Below, piece by piece: positions 1-6,572 of a stretch of 14,635 nt of DNA. The position numbers and the translations under genes are program-made. The notes beneath the pieces were generated by a model that had not been told where the DNA came from, did no database searches, and saw nothing but the letters and a program-made list of their open reading frames with translations. The DNA lies in contig DOUV01000819.1 of assembly GCA_003520455.1 (NCBI GenBank), positions 1-14,635 of the forward strand, written 5' to 3'. This stretch comes from Chloroflexota bacterium (lineage in GTDB: Bacteria; Chloroflexota; Anaerolineae; Ardenticatenales; Ardenticatenaceae). Position 1 is the first letter of the stretch; every line of letters begins with the position of its first letter.

Positions 1-1241
1 AACTCAGCCAACGGGTTGGTCTGGTCCATGAACTGTGAGAGCTGCGAGCCACCAAAGAACTCGCGCACGGCCGCCACCACCGGGCGAATATTCACCAGGG
101 CGATCGGCGTGACCTGCTCCGGGTCGCGGATGCTCATGCGCTCGCGCACCACCCGCTCCATCCGCAGCAGTCCGACGCGCAGTTGTGCCTGGATCAACTC
201 GCCGACCGTCTTGACCCGCCGGTTGCCAAGATGGTCGATGTCATCGGGCTGTGCGACCCCGTTATTGATGTTGAGTATGCGCCGAACGATCCGGACGATG
301 TCTTCCTGCGTGAGGGTCCGGTGATCGAGCGGCAGTTGCAGCTTGAGCTGCTTGTTGAGCTTGTAGCGCCCAACTTTCCCCAGATCATAGCGGCGTGGGT
401 CGAAGAGCAGAGACCTGAGGTAGCCCTGAGCGTTCTCCAACGTCGGAGGATCGCCAGGACGAAGCTTCTTGTAAAATTCAATCAGCGCCTCCTGGGCGTC
501 ATGCATGCCGTCGCGCTCCAGGGTCGCTTCGAGGTACTTGTGATCGAGACTGGCATCAACCTCGTCGAAGAGAGCGTGCATCTCTTCATCTGAACCGCTC
601 TGGATCAACATCGAACCATACCCATCCGGGACGGCGCCCAGCGCACGCAGGAAGATCGTGACCGGGATCTTGCGCTTCCGATCAACCTTGACCGAAATCA
701 CGTCGCGGCGGCTGGTCTCGAACTCCAGCCACGCGCCCCGATTGGGAATCAATTTCGCCGAGCAGAGGTTTCGGCCGCTGGCGCGGTCCTCCTCGAGCGA
801 GAAGTAGGCATTGGGCGAGCGGATGAGCTGGCTGACGACGACGCGCTCGGCGCCATTCCAGATGAAGGTTCCCTTACTCGTCATCAGGGGGAACTCACCC
901 ATGAAGACGTCTTGTTCCTGCATCTCGCCCGTCTCTTTGTTGATCAGTCGAGCTTTGACCCAGAGGGGCGCCGCGAAGGACATGTCCATCTCGCGGCACT
1001 CTTTCTCCGAATACTTTGGCTCCTCGAACCAATAGTCGAGGAAGTGGAGCTGAAGATTGCCATTGAAACTCTCGATAGGTGAGATCTCATCGAGCAGTTC
1101 GCGGAGTCCTTCCCGCTTGAACCATTCGTAACTGCTGAGTTGAATTTCAATCAGTGCTGGGAGCGGGTGGACGTCTGGAATCGTCGCATAGTTCCTGATG
1201 GGCAAACTTTGGACGCCGTTGGGTGCAACCAACTGAGCCAT
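1..1241 (-). CDS. rpoB: RNA polymerase beta subunit, N-terminal part (partial, cut by the left edge)
   Basis: This gene encodes the beta subunit of DNA-directed RNA polymerase, the core enzyme that makes all cellular RNA. The frame reads down from ATG at 1241 without a stop to base 1, giving 413 complete codons. The translation starts [20 protein letters not shown]. It contains the lobe and protrusion signatures [47 protein letters not shown] and [16 protein letters not shown]. It ends in the rifampicin-binding cluster, [19 protein letters not shown] (about residues 395-413). That cluster sits at about residue 505 in E. coli, so the beta lobe here is shorter, as in many non-proteobacteria. 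The start is supported by AAGGAG (1253-1258), 11 nt upstream. The gene is divergent from the dcw cluster and probably expressed from its own promoter at 1601-1629. Identity is certain; the C-terminal two thirds lie outside the window. Confidence 0.97.
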   Translation of the reverse strand, partial: MAQLVAPNGVQSLPIRNYATIPDVHPLPALIEIQLSSYEWFKREGLRELLDEISPIESFNGNLQLHFLDYWFEEPKYSEKECREMDMSFAAPLWVKARLINKETGEMQEQDVFMGEFPLMTSKGTFIWNGAERVVVSQLIRSPNAYFSLEEDRASGRNLCSAKLIPNRGAWLEFETSRRDVISVKVDRKRKIPVTIFLRALGAVPDGYGSMLIQSGSDEEMHALFDEVDASLDHKYLEATLERDGMHDAQEALIEFYKKLRPGDPPTLENAQGYLRSLLFDPRRYDLGKVGRYKLNKQLKLQLPLDHRTLTQEDIVRIVRRILNINNGVAQPDDIDHLGNRRVKTVGELIQAQLRVGLLRMERVVRERMSIRDPEQVTPIALVNIRPVVAAVREFFGGSQLSQFMDQTNPLAE

Positions 1242-1594
1242 AACCGATTGCGCTCCTTACAAAACAAGTCCGAGTTTTCGACAGCTACGCAAACAAGGAG
1301 AGGCTCGCCTTCTCTTCCAAGAATGTGCGAGCCAACACCGTGAGGATGGGACAGAGGCAGAGTGGAGATCAGAGCTGTCCTAACAGCAGCCCTTCTGCCG
1401 AAAAGCGAGGTCCGATGAGACAGCCACCGAGCTGTCTGAGGCATGAGCCAAACGACCGGTTTTCGCCCTTCACTGGACGTGATTTATCCTGCATGCTATC
1501 GTGCTGTCGTGAATGCCAGAGTAGTGCCCAGCAGCGGGGTGAGCGATAAAGGATTACAGGGTCTCTCCACGCTGAGCGTACGGCCCTACCGCAA
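1242..1594 (-). promoter_or_regulatory. Long structured 5' leader of rpoB
   Basis: About 353 nt separate the predicted transcription start (near 1594) from the rpoB ATG, and no convincing gene fills them. On the minus strand the leader contains several perfect inverted repeats: a 7-bp stem at 1418-1424/1431-1437 with a 6-nt loop; a 7-bp GC-rich stem at 1302-1308/1327-1333 with an 18-nt loop; and a short one at 1569-1579 (ACGCT, one base, AGCGT). None is followed by a clear run of U, so they are not typical terminators. The Shine-Dalgarno AAGGAG at 1253-1258 ends the leader. A regulatory role is inference: rpoB expression is often set post-initiation in other bacteria, but no known riboswitch or L10-binding motif is recognised here. 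Confidence 0.5.
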
Positions 1595-1600
1595 TCTGTT

Positions 1601-1629
1601 ATTTTATTGAGGCACGCGTGACTTGTCAA
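1601..1629 (-). promoter_or_regulatory. Sigma70-type promoter for rpoB
   Basis: Read on the minus strand, TTGACA (1629-1624) is followed after exactly 17 bp by TAAAAT (1606-1601). That is a perfect -35 box and a 5-of-6 match to the -10 box at the optimal spacing. Transcription would start near 1594 and run towards rpoB. This is the strongest promoter-like match noticed in the window. The -35 box lies inside an inverted repeat (1612-1640, separate entry). Confidence 0.8.
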
Positions 1630-1640
1630 ATCACGCGCGC
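1612..1640. repeat. 29-bp imperfect palindrome over the rpoB -35 box
   Basis: Arms CGCGTGA (1615-1621) and TCACGCG (1631-1637) are perfect inverted copies separated by 9 bp. Two more base pairs lie beyond one mismatch, extending the symmetry to 1612-1640. The central 9 bp contain the -35 hexamer TTGACA of the minus-strand promoter. The shape and position fit an operator for a dimeric DNA-binding protein; the protein is unknown. Confidence 0.5.
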
Positions 1641-1798
1641 CTGGTCCTCTACATCTTAATCTTGATGGAGGCCCTCATCGGCTCGAACCACCAGGCGACA
1701 GGGACTATCGATGGCGAAGCAGACGACCGGGAATTCCAGATCGATGCCTGGGCCTCCATCGACAGGCACTTCGAAGGCCTCGGGAAGTCGCTGGCACC

Positions 1799-2362
1799 CT
1801 AGCGGCGGCCGCGCACCCACCACCAGATGAGGCCAAAAATCCCGCCAGCGGCCGCTCCCAGCGCTGCCGCTTGGGGTGTACTCAACAGCACCCGGATCGT
1901 ACCACTCACGTTTCCCGCCAACACCAAGGCTACGAAGCCGTCCTTCAACTCCGCCCGGCTGGCAATCAAGATCCCGCTCCCGCTCTGCTGAAGTGTGACA
2001 TCACCACCGGCGATCAGGACCTGCCCCCCGCCCTGCATCACTGTCATGTCGCCGCCGGCAACCAGGAATTGGCCACCCCCCTGGCGTACCTCCATCCCTT
2101 CGCCTGCGATGAGCGCGACTCCGCCGCCCCGCTCCAGCCGGAGCGGACCACCGGTCACCGCCACGCCAACCAGACTCTGCCCTACGATCGCTTCACCGGC
2201 CTGAACATAGCCGAGCACGCTGGTCTCCACCACGAGCTGTTCAGCCTCCGCTTGAGCGATGATGCGTTGCTGCGCTGTCACTTCGGAGACACCCGCCGGT
2301 GCAGCCGGGGCCTCTTCGGAAACTTCCTGATCGGACTGTGGTTGCGGATCAGAATACGTCAT
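1799..2362 (-). CDS. Glycine-rich 16-residue-repeat (solenoid) protein with C-terminal membrane anchor, bactofilin-like, function unknown
   Basis: The 187-residue product is not assigned to a named family with certainty. Residues 1-30 are Pro/Ala/Glu-rich and probably disordered, and there is no signal peptide. Residues about 32-73 are Val/Gly-rich. Residues 74-137 contain four consecutive 16-residue units, for example MEVRQGGGQFLVAGGD and MTVMQGGGQVLIAGGD. Each unit alternates short beta strands with Gly turns, which suggests a beta-solenoid like polymer-forming bactofilins. A hydrophobic stretch at about 166-183 ends in WWWVRGRR, a single membrane anchor with a basic tail. The start ATG at 2362 is preceded by GAGGGA at a suitable distance. 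The gene lies upstream of rpoB on the same strand, and the rpoB promoter follows it. Being a real gene is likely from the regular repeat; a role in cell-envelope scaffolding is only a guess from fold and neighbours. Confidence 0.75.
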   Translation of the reverse strand: MTYSDPQPQSDQEVSEEAPAAPAGVSEVTAQQRIIAQAEAEQLVVETSVLGYVQAGEAIVGQSLVGVAVTGGPLRLERGGGVALIAGEGMEVRQGGGQFLVAGGDMTVMQGGGQVLIAGGDVTLQQSGSGILIASRAELKDGFVALVLAGNVSGTIRVLLSTPQAAALGAAAGGIFGLIWWWVRGRR

Positions 2363-2493
2363 GCTGTTCCCTCACTTCTGGAGAAGTCTTCTGGCGGCCC
2401 GTAACGGGCCAGCCGGCCAACCTGGCAACAAAGCGCAGTCCTGGAACAGTTGGCATGAATTGCACGCCTTGAGCCGAAGATACGTACGAGTTG
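2363..2493 (-). promoter_or_regulatory. Leader of the solenoid-protein gene, with two small palindromes
   Basis: Just upstream of the 2362 start are a near-perfect palindrome, GGCCCGT/ACGGGCC with one central base (2396-2410), and a second, AGAAG-A-CTTCT, immediately next to it towards the gene. Both would form short hairpins 20-50 nt before the start codon. No U-run follows them. Regulatory meaning is unknown. Confidence 0.3.
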
Positions 2494-2523
2494 AGTATAC
2501 CCCAGCCCGGCCTCAGCTGCGAA
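2494..2523 (-). promoter_or_regulatory. Possible promoter for the solenoid-protein gene
   Basis: On the minus strand TTCGCA (2523-2518) and TATACT (2499-2494) are 18 bp apart: 4 of 6 and 5 of 6 matches to the sigma70 boxes. The position would give a leader of about 125 nt. The match is modest and could be chance. Confidence 0.3.
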
Positions 2524-2807
2524 CACGCTCAGGAGGTTCGCCGCCTGTGCAGGGCTCCCATCACTTCGGACGCGCTCATACCAGATCAGCCGCCAACAGA
2601 TACGTTTCCTCTACCGATGGCCCGTCCCCCGGCGTTGAGTCCATTTTCAAGCAAAATCACTCCTTTTGGGATCACTCCGCCATTCATTGCTCCAACGTTA
2701 CAAAATATTCATTTCATCCACTTCGAGAAATTCGACCATCCGTTCTAAACAGGACCTGTATCCCAATATAATAAGCTTAAAATTAACGTTTTACGCTTCC
2801 GTCTCTC
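2524..2807. other. Gene-free, AT-richer control region upstream of the dcw promoter
   Basis: No convincing gene lies on either strand here. Reading frames that cross the region lack a ribosome-binding site and any recognisable protein pattern. From about 2640 the sequence turns markedly AT-rich compared with the rest of the window, which is typical of upstream promoter DNA. A perfect TATAAT occurs at 2767-2772, but no good -35 box lies 16-18 bp before it. An 8-bp direct repeat, ATCACTCC, occurs at 2656-2663 and 2671-2678. Confidence 0.5.
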
Positions 2808-2836
2808 TTGAAAAGATCTGGTGAGTGGTGTACAAT
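2808..2836 (+). promoter_or_regulatory. Sigma70-type promoter of the dcw cluster (Pmra)
   Basis: TTGAAA (2808-2813) and TACAAT (2831-2836) are separated by exactly 17 bp; each is a 5-of-6 match to consensus. Transcription would start near 2843, about 100 nt before mraZ and immediately before the MraZ-box array. AT-rich DNA lies upstream. No other good promoter was noticed between here and murC, so the whole cluster may depend on it. Confidence 0.75.
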
Positions 2837-2847
2837 GCGGCCACATT

Positions 2848-2925
2848 GTGGGGAAAAGTGGGGTGAAGTGGGGGAATTGCCCCCGTTCAAATCACGAACC
2901 CCGAGATACGTGGGGAAATAGGGGG
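2848..2925 (+). promoter_or_regulatory. MraZ-box array (operator of the dcw cluster)
   Basis: GTGGGG occurs three times at exact 10-bp steps (starting at 2848, 2858 and 2868), separated by four-base A-rich spacers. A second, looser pair follows (GTGGGG at 2910, GGGGG at 2921). MraZ proteins are known to bind direct repeats of TGGGN with 5-nt gaps, that is a 10-bp period, in front of their own operon. The array lies just downstream of the predicted start of transcription, so bound MraZ would be placed to block escape or early elongation. The third box also forms a GGGGG/CCCCC stem (2870-2874/2880-2884) in the RNA. Confidence 0.8.
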
Positions 2926-2943
2926 AACATACGTTCTAGCCGG

Positions 2944-3375
2944 ATGTTCGTAGGTGAGTACGCCCACTCGATTGATAGTAAGGGCCGCCTGACAGTCCCA
3001 GCCAAGTTCCGGCAGGACTTCGAGGCGGGCCTTGTCATGACTGCTGGTCTCGACCACTGTCTGTGGATATTCACCCGCGAGGGCTGGGAACGGTTCGCGG
3101 GCAAATTGGGCAGCCTTCCCTCAGGCAAAGCCGATGCACGCACCTTGACGCGCTTTTTCTTTTCCCAGGCGAGCGACTCGGTGCCGGACCGCCAGGGACG
3201 CGTCCTGGTGCCCGAGAATCTGCGGCAATTGGCCAGCCTGGACGGCGATGCCATCATCGTTGGGGTGAACGACCGCCTCGAAGTGTGGGAGCCGAAAGCC
3301 TGGGGAGCTTTCAAGTCTGAGCAACAAGCGAATCTGACCACCATCGCCGAAGAACTCGGCGACTTCGGCATTTAG
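2944..3375 (+). CDS. mraZ: Transcriptional regulator MraZ
   Basis: This is the 143-residue DNA-binding regulator that heads most dcw clusters and usually represses its own operon. It has two SpoVT/AbrB-type half-domains, each with the signature DxxGR: D11-S-K-G-R15 (in HSIDSKGRLTVPAKFR) and D82-R-Q-G-R86 (in DRQGRVLVPENLR). The family assembles into a ring-shaped oligomer that contacts repeated boxes. Length and the start MFVGEYAHSIDSKGRL agree with the family, so ATG 2944 is chosen over a frame-compatible GTG at 2821, which would add an unrelated N-terminus across the operator. The Shine-Dalgarno is poor (only G-rich sequence about 18 nt upstream). Its target boxes are visible at 2848-2925, so autoregulation is likely. 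Confidence 0.96.
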   Translation: MFVGEYAHSIDSKGRLTVPAKFRQDFEAGLVMTAGLDHCLWIFTREGWERFAGKLGSLPSGKADARTLTRFFFSQASDSVPDRQGRVLVPENLRQLASLDGDAIIVGVNDRLEVWEPKAWGAFKSEQQANLTTIAEELGDFGI

Positions 3376-3408
3376 GCGGAGAGAAGCAAGCTGGCTTCCA
3401 GGTTCGTC

Positions 3409-4371
3409 ATGCATCAATCGGTCCTTTCGCAAGAAGTGCTCGACGCACTCGCGCCGCGCCCCGGTGGCCGCTACATCGATGCCACCGTCGGTGCTGGCGG
3501 CCACAGCGCTGCGATCTTAGCGGCCTCGTCCCCCGACGGTCGCTTGTTGGGGGTAGACCAGGATCCGGCGGCGCTTGAAGTCGCCACCGAGCGGCTGGCC
3601 CCGTTCGGCGAGCGGGTGACCCTGGTGCGGGCCAACTTCCGAATGCTTGCGGATGTGGCCCACGAACATGGGTTCCAGATTGTGGACGGGATCTTGCTTG
3701 ATTTGGGCTATTCATCCCTACAGATGGAGGATCTGACCCGTGGATTCTCCTTCACGGCGGAGGCACCTCTCGACATGCGGCTCGATCCGAGTGCTCCCAC
3801 CACGGCGGCCAACCTCGTCAACCGGTTGTCCGAGCACGATCTCGCTAACCTGATCTTCGAATACGGTGAGGAGCGCCACTCGCGCCGCATCGCGCGGGCC
3901 ATCGTGGCCCACCGCCCCATTCAAACCGCGCGCGAGTTGGGCGATCTGATTGCGCGGGTGGTCCCACGTCGCCGCGGCGATCGGATTCACCCTGCAACTC
4001 GAACCTTTCAAGCGCTCCGAATCGCGGTCAACGATGAATTGGGGGCATTGGAAGAGGTTCTGCCTCAGGCCGTCGCCCTTCTGCGGCCTGGCGGCCGGCT
4101 GACGGTGATCAGCTTCCACTCGCTCGAGGATCGCATCGTCAAGAACTACTTCCGGCGTGAGGCAACCGATTGCCTCTGCCCTCCAGAGATCCTCTTCTGC
4201 GAGTGCGGTCATCGAGCAACCCTCAAGCTCATCACCCGCAAGCCGGTGTCGCCTGGTGAGGAGGAAATCCAGGCCAACCCCCGCGCTCGGAGCGCCAGGC
4301 TGCGAGTCGCCGAGCGCCTGCCTGAGAACGAAGCCGGGCTCGATCCGACTGAGGATGAAAGTAGCGAGTAA
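3409..4371 (+). CDS. rsmH: 16S rRNA (cytosine1402-N4)-methyltransferase RsmH (MraW)
   Basis: RsmH transfers a methyl group from S-adenosylmethionine to N4 of C1402 in the decoding centre of 16S rRNA. The 320-residue product begins [20 protein letters not shown], the usual RsmH opening. The SAM-binding glycine loop [10 protein letters not shown] is at 24-33, GVDQDP at 48-53, the family signature DLGYSSLQ at 98-105, and [10 protein letters not shown] in the C-terminal half. The end is acidic (EDESSE). It lies 33 bp after mraZ and 2 bp before the ftsL-like gene, the standard dcw order. The ribosome-binding site is weak (GGAGAGAAG is about 25 nt away), so translation may depend partly on coupling to mraZ. 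Confidence 0.96.
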   Translation: MHQSVLSQEVLDALAPRPGGRYIDATVGAGGHSAAILAASSPDGRLLGVDQDPAALEVATERLAPFGERVTLVRANFRMLADVAHEHGFQIVDGILLDLGYSSLQMEDLTRGFSFTAEAPLDMRLDPSAPTTAANLVNRLSEHDLANLIFEYGEERHSRRIARAIVAHRPIQTARELGDLIARVVPRRRGDRIHPATRTFQALRIAVNDELGALEEVLPQAVALLRPGGRLTVISFHSLEDRIVKNYFRREATDCLCPPEILFCECGHRATLKLITRKPVSPGEEEIQANPRARSARLRVAERLPENEAGLDPTEDESSE

Positions 4372-4373
4372 CG

Positions 4374-4718
4374 ATGGCGCCGCGCACGAAACTCTTCACC
4401 GAACACGTCTTTCCGCTCCGCCCGGTTCGGAGCCTCCCCAGGGTGAGCTTGATCACCCGCGATATGGCCCGGCGCGGGCTGCTGCTCCTGACCCTGATCG
4501 GGCTGATCCTCTTCCTCTACCTTGCCGAGATCAGCCAGGTCAGCACCACCGAGATCGAGATCGAGAATCTGCGGCAGACGTACACCAACCTGCAAGAACA
4601 GAACCAGGAACTGGAGCGCGAGATCGCCGAGCTGGAGGGCCCGGCGCGCGTGCTGAATGACGCTACGAAGAACGGACTCCGGCCCGGAGCGCCCGTCTAT
4701 CTGGATCTACAGCCCTGA
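4374..4718 (+). CDS. ftsL: FtsL-like cell division protein (short bitopic membrane protein with coiled coil)
   Basis: The 114-residue product has the FtsL/DivIC plan: a basic cytoplasmic tail (about 1-33), one membrane span (about 34-52, GLLLLTLIGLILFLYL), then a coiled coil rich in Glu, Gln and Leu (about 58-90, IEIENLRQTYTNLQEQNQEL), ending in a short tail with LRPGAPVYLDL. FtsL acts in the FtsQLB divisome subcomplex, which activates FtsW and FtsI. Sequence identity in this family is very low, so assignment rests on topology, length and position between rsmH and the transpeptidase. It starts 2 bp after rsmH and ends 1 bp before the next gene, so translational coupling is likely. FtsB/DivIC is the alternative name for the same architecture. 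Confidence 0.8.
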   Translation: MAPRTKLFTEHVFPLRPVRSLPRVSLITRDMARRGLLLLTLIGLILFLYLAEISQVSTTEIEIENLRQTYTNLQEQNQELEREIAELEGPARVLNDATKNGLRPGAPVYLDLQP

Positions 4719-4719
4719 T

Positions 4720-6495
4720 ATGATCCGCCACGACACCTGGCGCGAGATGCGCCCGAGTCTTGAACACATCCGCTTGCGGGCGGAGTTGGCCGCGCAGCGC
4801 CGGCGCCGGCTGTACGTCGTGTTTGCCGTGGTGAATGGCATCTTCGCGCTGCTGGCCTGGCGGCTCTACTACTGGCAGGTCATCGAGGCCGATACGCTGA
4901 AGACCCGTGTCCACGTGCCCGTCCAGCAAGCCGTAGACGTTCAGCCGCGCGGCACCATCCGCGATCGCAATGGCTACCTGCTCGCGGTGGACGAAGTCGA
5001 ATACGACCTCGCCGCCTCGCCCAACATCATCGCCAAACCGTACGAGATGGCCCAGAAGGTGAGTGCGATCACCAACGAACCGGCCGACAGACTCGCGGAG
5101 ATCTTCCGAGGAAACCAGCTCTACGTTCCAATCACGGAATCACTCCCTTATACTATGGGACAACAGTTGCTCGCTCTCGATAGCGGGGCGCTCGAGGTAA
5201 CCAAACACCTCAAACGCTACTATCCAAACGGCCCACTCGCCGCCCATGTTCTTGGCTTCGTGAACGCCGAGCGGCGCGGTCACTACGGCGTAGAGGCCTT
5301 CTACAATAACCTCAATAACCTCCTGAACGGCGCGGAGCGCCTCGGGACTGACAACAGACCGCCGGCCGAAGAGGTGAAACTTGGCCATCGTCCCTTCGCT
5401 CCGACGCGCGATGGCGTTGATCTGGTTCTGACGATCGATCGCACGGTCCAGTTCATCGTTGAGGAGGAACTGCAACAGGCCATCGCCCTCTACAAGGCAC
5501 CCAGCGGCACGATCATCGTCATCGATCCGAAGACGGGCGATATCCTCGCGATGGCGAGCTACCCGAGCTACGATCCCAACCGGTATCCGACGACCGATCC
5601 AAAGCTCTTTTCTAACCCGGCGCTCGAGCAACAATACGAGCCCGGTTCCGTCTTCAAGATCATTACCACCGCTGCCGCTCTCGACAGCGGCCTCATCTCC
5701 CCGGAGACCGTCTACACCGATACCGGTGTCATCGAGGTTGGCGGCCAGTATATCCGCAACTGGGACAGTGGTAGTTATGGCCCCCAAACCGTCGTCGGTA
5801 TCCTGGGGTACTCGCTCAACACCGGCGCCGCCTGGCTGGCCACCCAACTGGGGGCCGAGCGGATGATCCACTACTACGAGGCCTTCGGCTTCGGCCAGAA
5901 AACCGGCGTGGATCTTGGTGGTGAAGTCCCCGGACAGGTCAAACGGCCGGGCGATGGCATCTGGCACCCAAGCGATGTCGGTACCAACGCGTTCGGACAG
6001 GGAATCAGTGTGACGCCATTGCAGATGGTCAGTGCCGTGGGTGCCGTGGCCAATCACGGCGTCCTGATGCGCCCGCGGATTGTCAAGGCAATCATCGACC
6101 ACGGCCATGTCGAGGAGAGGCCCACCGTCGTGCGCGACCATCCGATCAGCGCCGACGTCGCCGATACCCTGCGAAACATTCTCGCCGATGCGGTCGCAAT
6201 CGAGACCCAGGCCGCCCTGTTGGGCGATTGGCGGGTCGCCGGCAAGACCGGTACGGCCCAAATACCGATTCCCGGTGGGTACCACGCCACCGATACGATC
6301 GCGAGTTTCGTCGGCTTCGCGCCGGCCGACGACCCGCAGTTTGTGATGCTCGTCAAGCTCGACCGGCCACCGGGTCTCGCCCGCTGGGGCTCCCGCAGTG
6401 CGGCACCCGTCTTCCAGGGACTCGCCCGCCGGCTCTTGAACTATTGGGGCGTTCCACCTGATCAATATCGGCTGGCTCAAAAGAACGATGAATGA
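4720..6495 (+). CDS. ftsI: Class B penicillin-binding protein, FtsI/PBP3-type peptidoglycan transpeptidase
   Basis: This D,D-transpeptidase cross-links septal peptidoglycan outside the membrane. The 591-residue product has a basic N-terminal tail (QRRRR at 26-30), one membrane anchor (about 31-47), a PBP dimerisation domain beginning near VDVQPRGTIRDRNGYLLAV, and a transpeptidase domain with all three motifs: S310-V-F-K313 (nucleophilic Ser), S365-L-N367 and K509-T-G-T512. No PASTA domains follow, unlike many Gram-positive PBPs of this class. ATG 4720 is chosen: it comes 1 bp after the ftsL-like stop and just before the basic tail, whereas an upstream in-frame ATG at 4657 overlaps ftsL by 62 bp. 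The last codons and the stop lie inside the left arm of an inverted repeat (6487-6555). FtsW downstream is its likely glycosyltransferase partner. Confidence 0.93.
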   Translation: MIRHDTWREMRPSLEHIRLRAELAAQRRRRLYVVFAVVNGIFALLAWRLYYWQVIEADTLKTRVHVPVQQAVDVQPRGTIRDRNGYLLAVDEVEYDLAASPNIIAKPYEMAQKVSAITNEPADRLAEIFRGNQLYVPITESLPYTMGQQLLALDSGALEVTKHLKRYYPNGPLAAHVLGFVNAERRGHYGVEAFYNNLNNLLNGAERLGTDNRPPAEEVKLGHRPFAPTRDGVDLVLTIDRTVQFIVEEELQQAIALYKAPSGTIIVIDPKTGDILAMASYPSYDPNRYPTTDPKLFSNPALEQQYEPGSVFKIITTAAALDSGLISPETVYTDTGVIEVGGQYIRNWDSGSYGPQTVVGILGYSLNTGAAWLATQLGAERMIHYYEAFGFGQKTGVDLGGEVPGQVKRPGDGIWHPSDVGTNAFGQGISVTPLQMVSAVGAVANHGVLMRPRIVKAIIDHGHVEERPTVVRDHPISADVADTLRNILADAVAIETQAALLGDWRVAGKTGTAQIPIPGGYHATDTIASFVGFAPADDPQFVMLVKLDRPPGLARWGSRSAAPVFQGLARRLLNYWGVPPDQYRLAQKNDE

Positions 6496-6555
6496 CGAAG
6501 AAGCCATGACGCCTCGCGGTCGCGCCTGTTCCTTCCCGCTTGTCATTCATTATTC
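6487..6555. repeat. Inverted heptamer repeat between ftsI and murF
   Basis: ATGAATGAC (6488-6496) and GTCATTCAT (6542-6550) are perfect inverted copies, extended by AAG/CTT across a one-base bulge. Both arms can be read as 7-bp units: GATGAAT and GACGAAG on the left, GTCATTC and ATTATTC on the right. The left arm includes the stop codon of ftsI. The module belongs to the same style of repeat as 9102-9176 and occupies the place where murE usually lies. Confidence 0.6.
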
Positions 6556-6572
6556 GGCGCTCCGTGTCGCAG

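Noticed and set aside
1151..1444. A 97-codon minus-strand frame in the rpoB leader, considered as a leader peptide
   Set aside because: It overlaps the rpoB start in another frame, lacks a clear ribosome-binding site and shows no run of a single amino acid that would suggest attenuation.
1640..1798. A terminator for the solenoid gene
   Set aside because: Inverted repeats such as TCGATG/CATCGA are present, but none is followed by a U-run on the minus strand.
1871..2404. A 177-codon plus-strand frame over the solenoid gene
   Set aside because: The minus-strand product has a regular 16-residue repeat, a plausible anchor and a Shine-Dalgarno; the plus-strand one has none of these.
2361..2771. 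A 136-codon plus-strand frame in the control region
   Set aside because: It has no ribosome-binding site, no recognisable domain, and runs into the AT-rich promoter region where base composition is non-coding.
2767..2772. A perfect TATAAT considered as a second dcw promoter
   Set aside because: The best -35 candidates at 17-18 bp match only about half of the consensus; the pair at 2808-2836 is clearly better.
2848..2925. The short G-rich repeats considered as a CRISPR or G-quadruplex element
   Set aside because: The units are only 10 bp apart with no spacers, and their sequence, period and position match MraZ boxes.
2821..2943. GTG 2821 as the start of mraZ
   Set aside because: It would place the operator repeats inside the gene and add 41 residues not seen in MraZ; ATG 2944 gives the canonical N-terminus.
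5140..6546. A 468-codon open frame on the minus strand across ftsI
   Set aside because: It is antisense to a gene with all PBP motifs intact, has no family resemblance, and long antisense frames are expected in GC-rich coding DNA.
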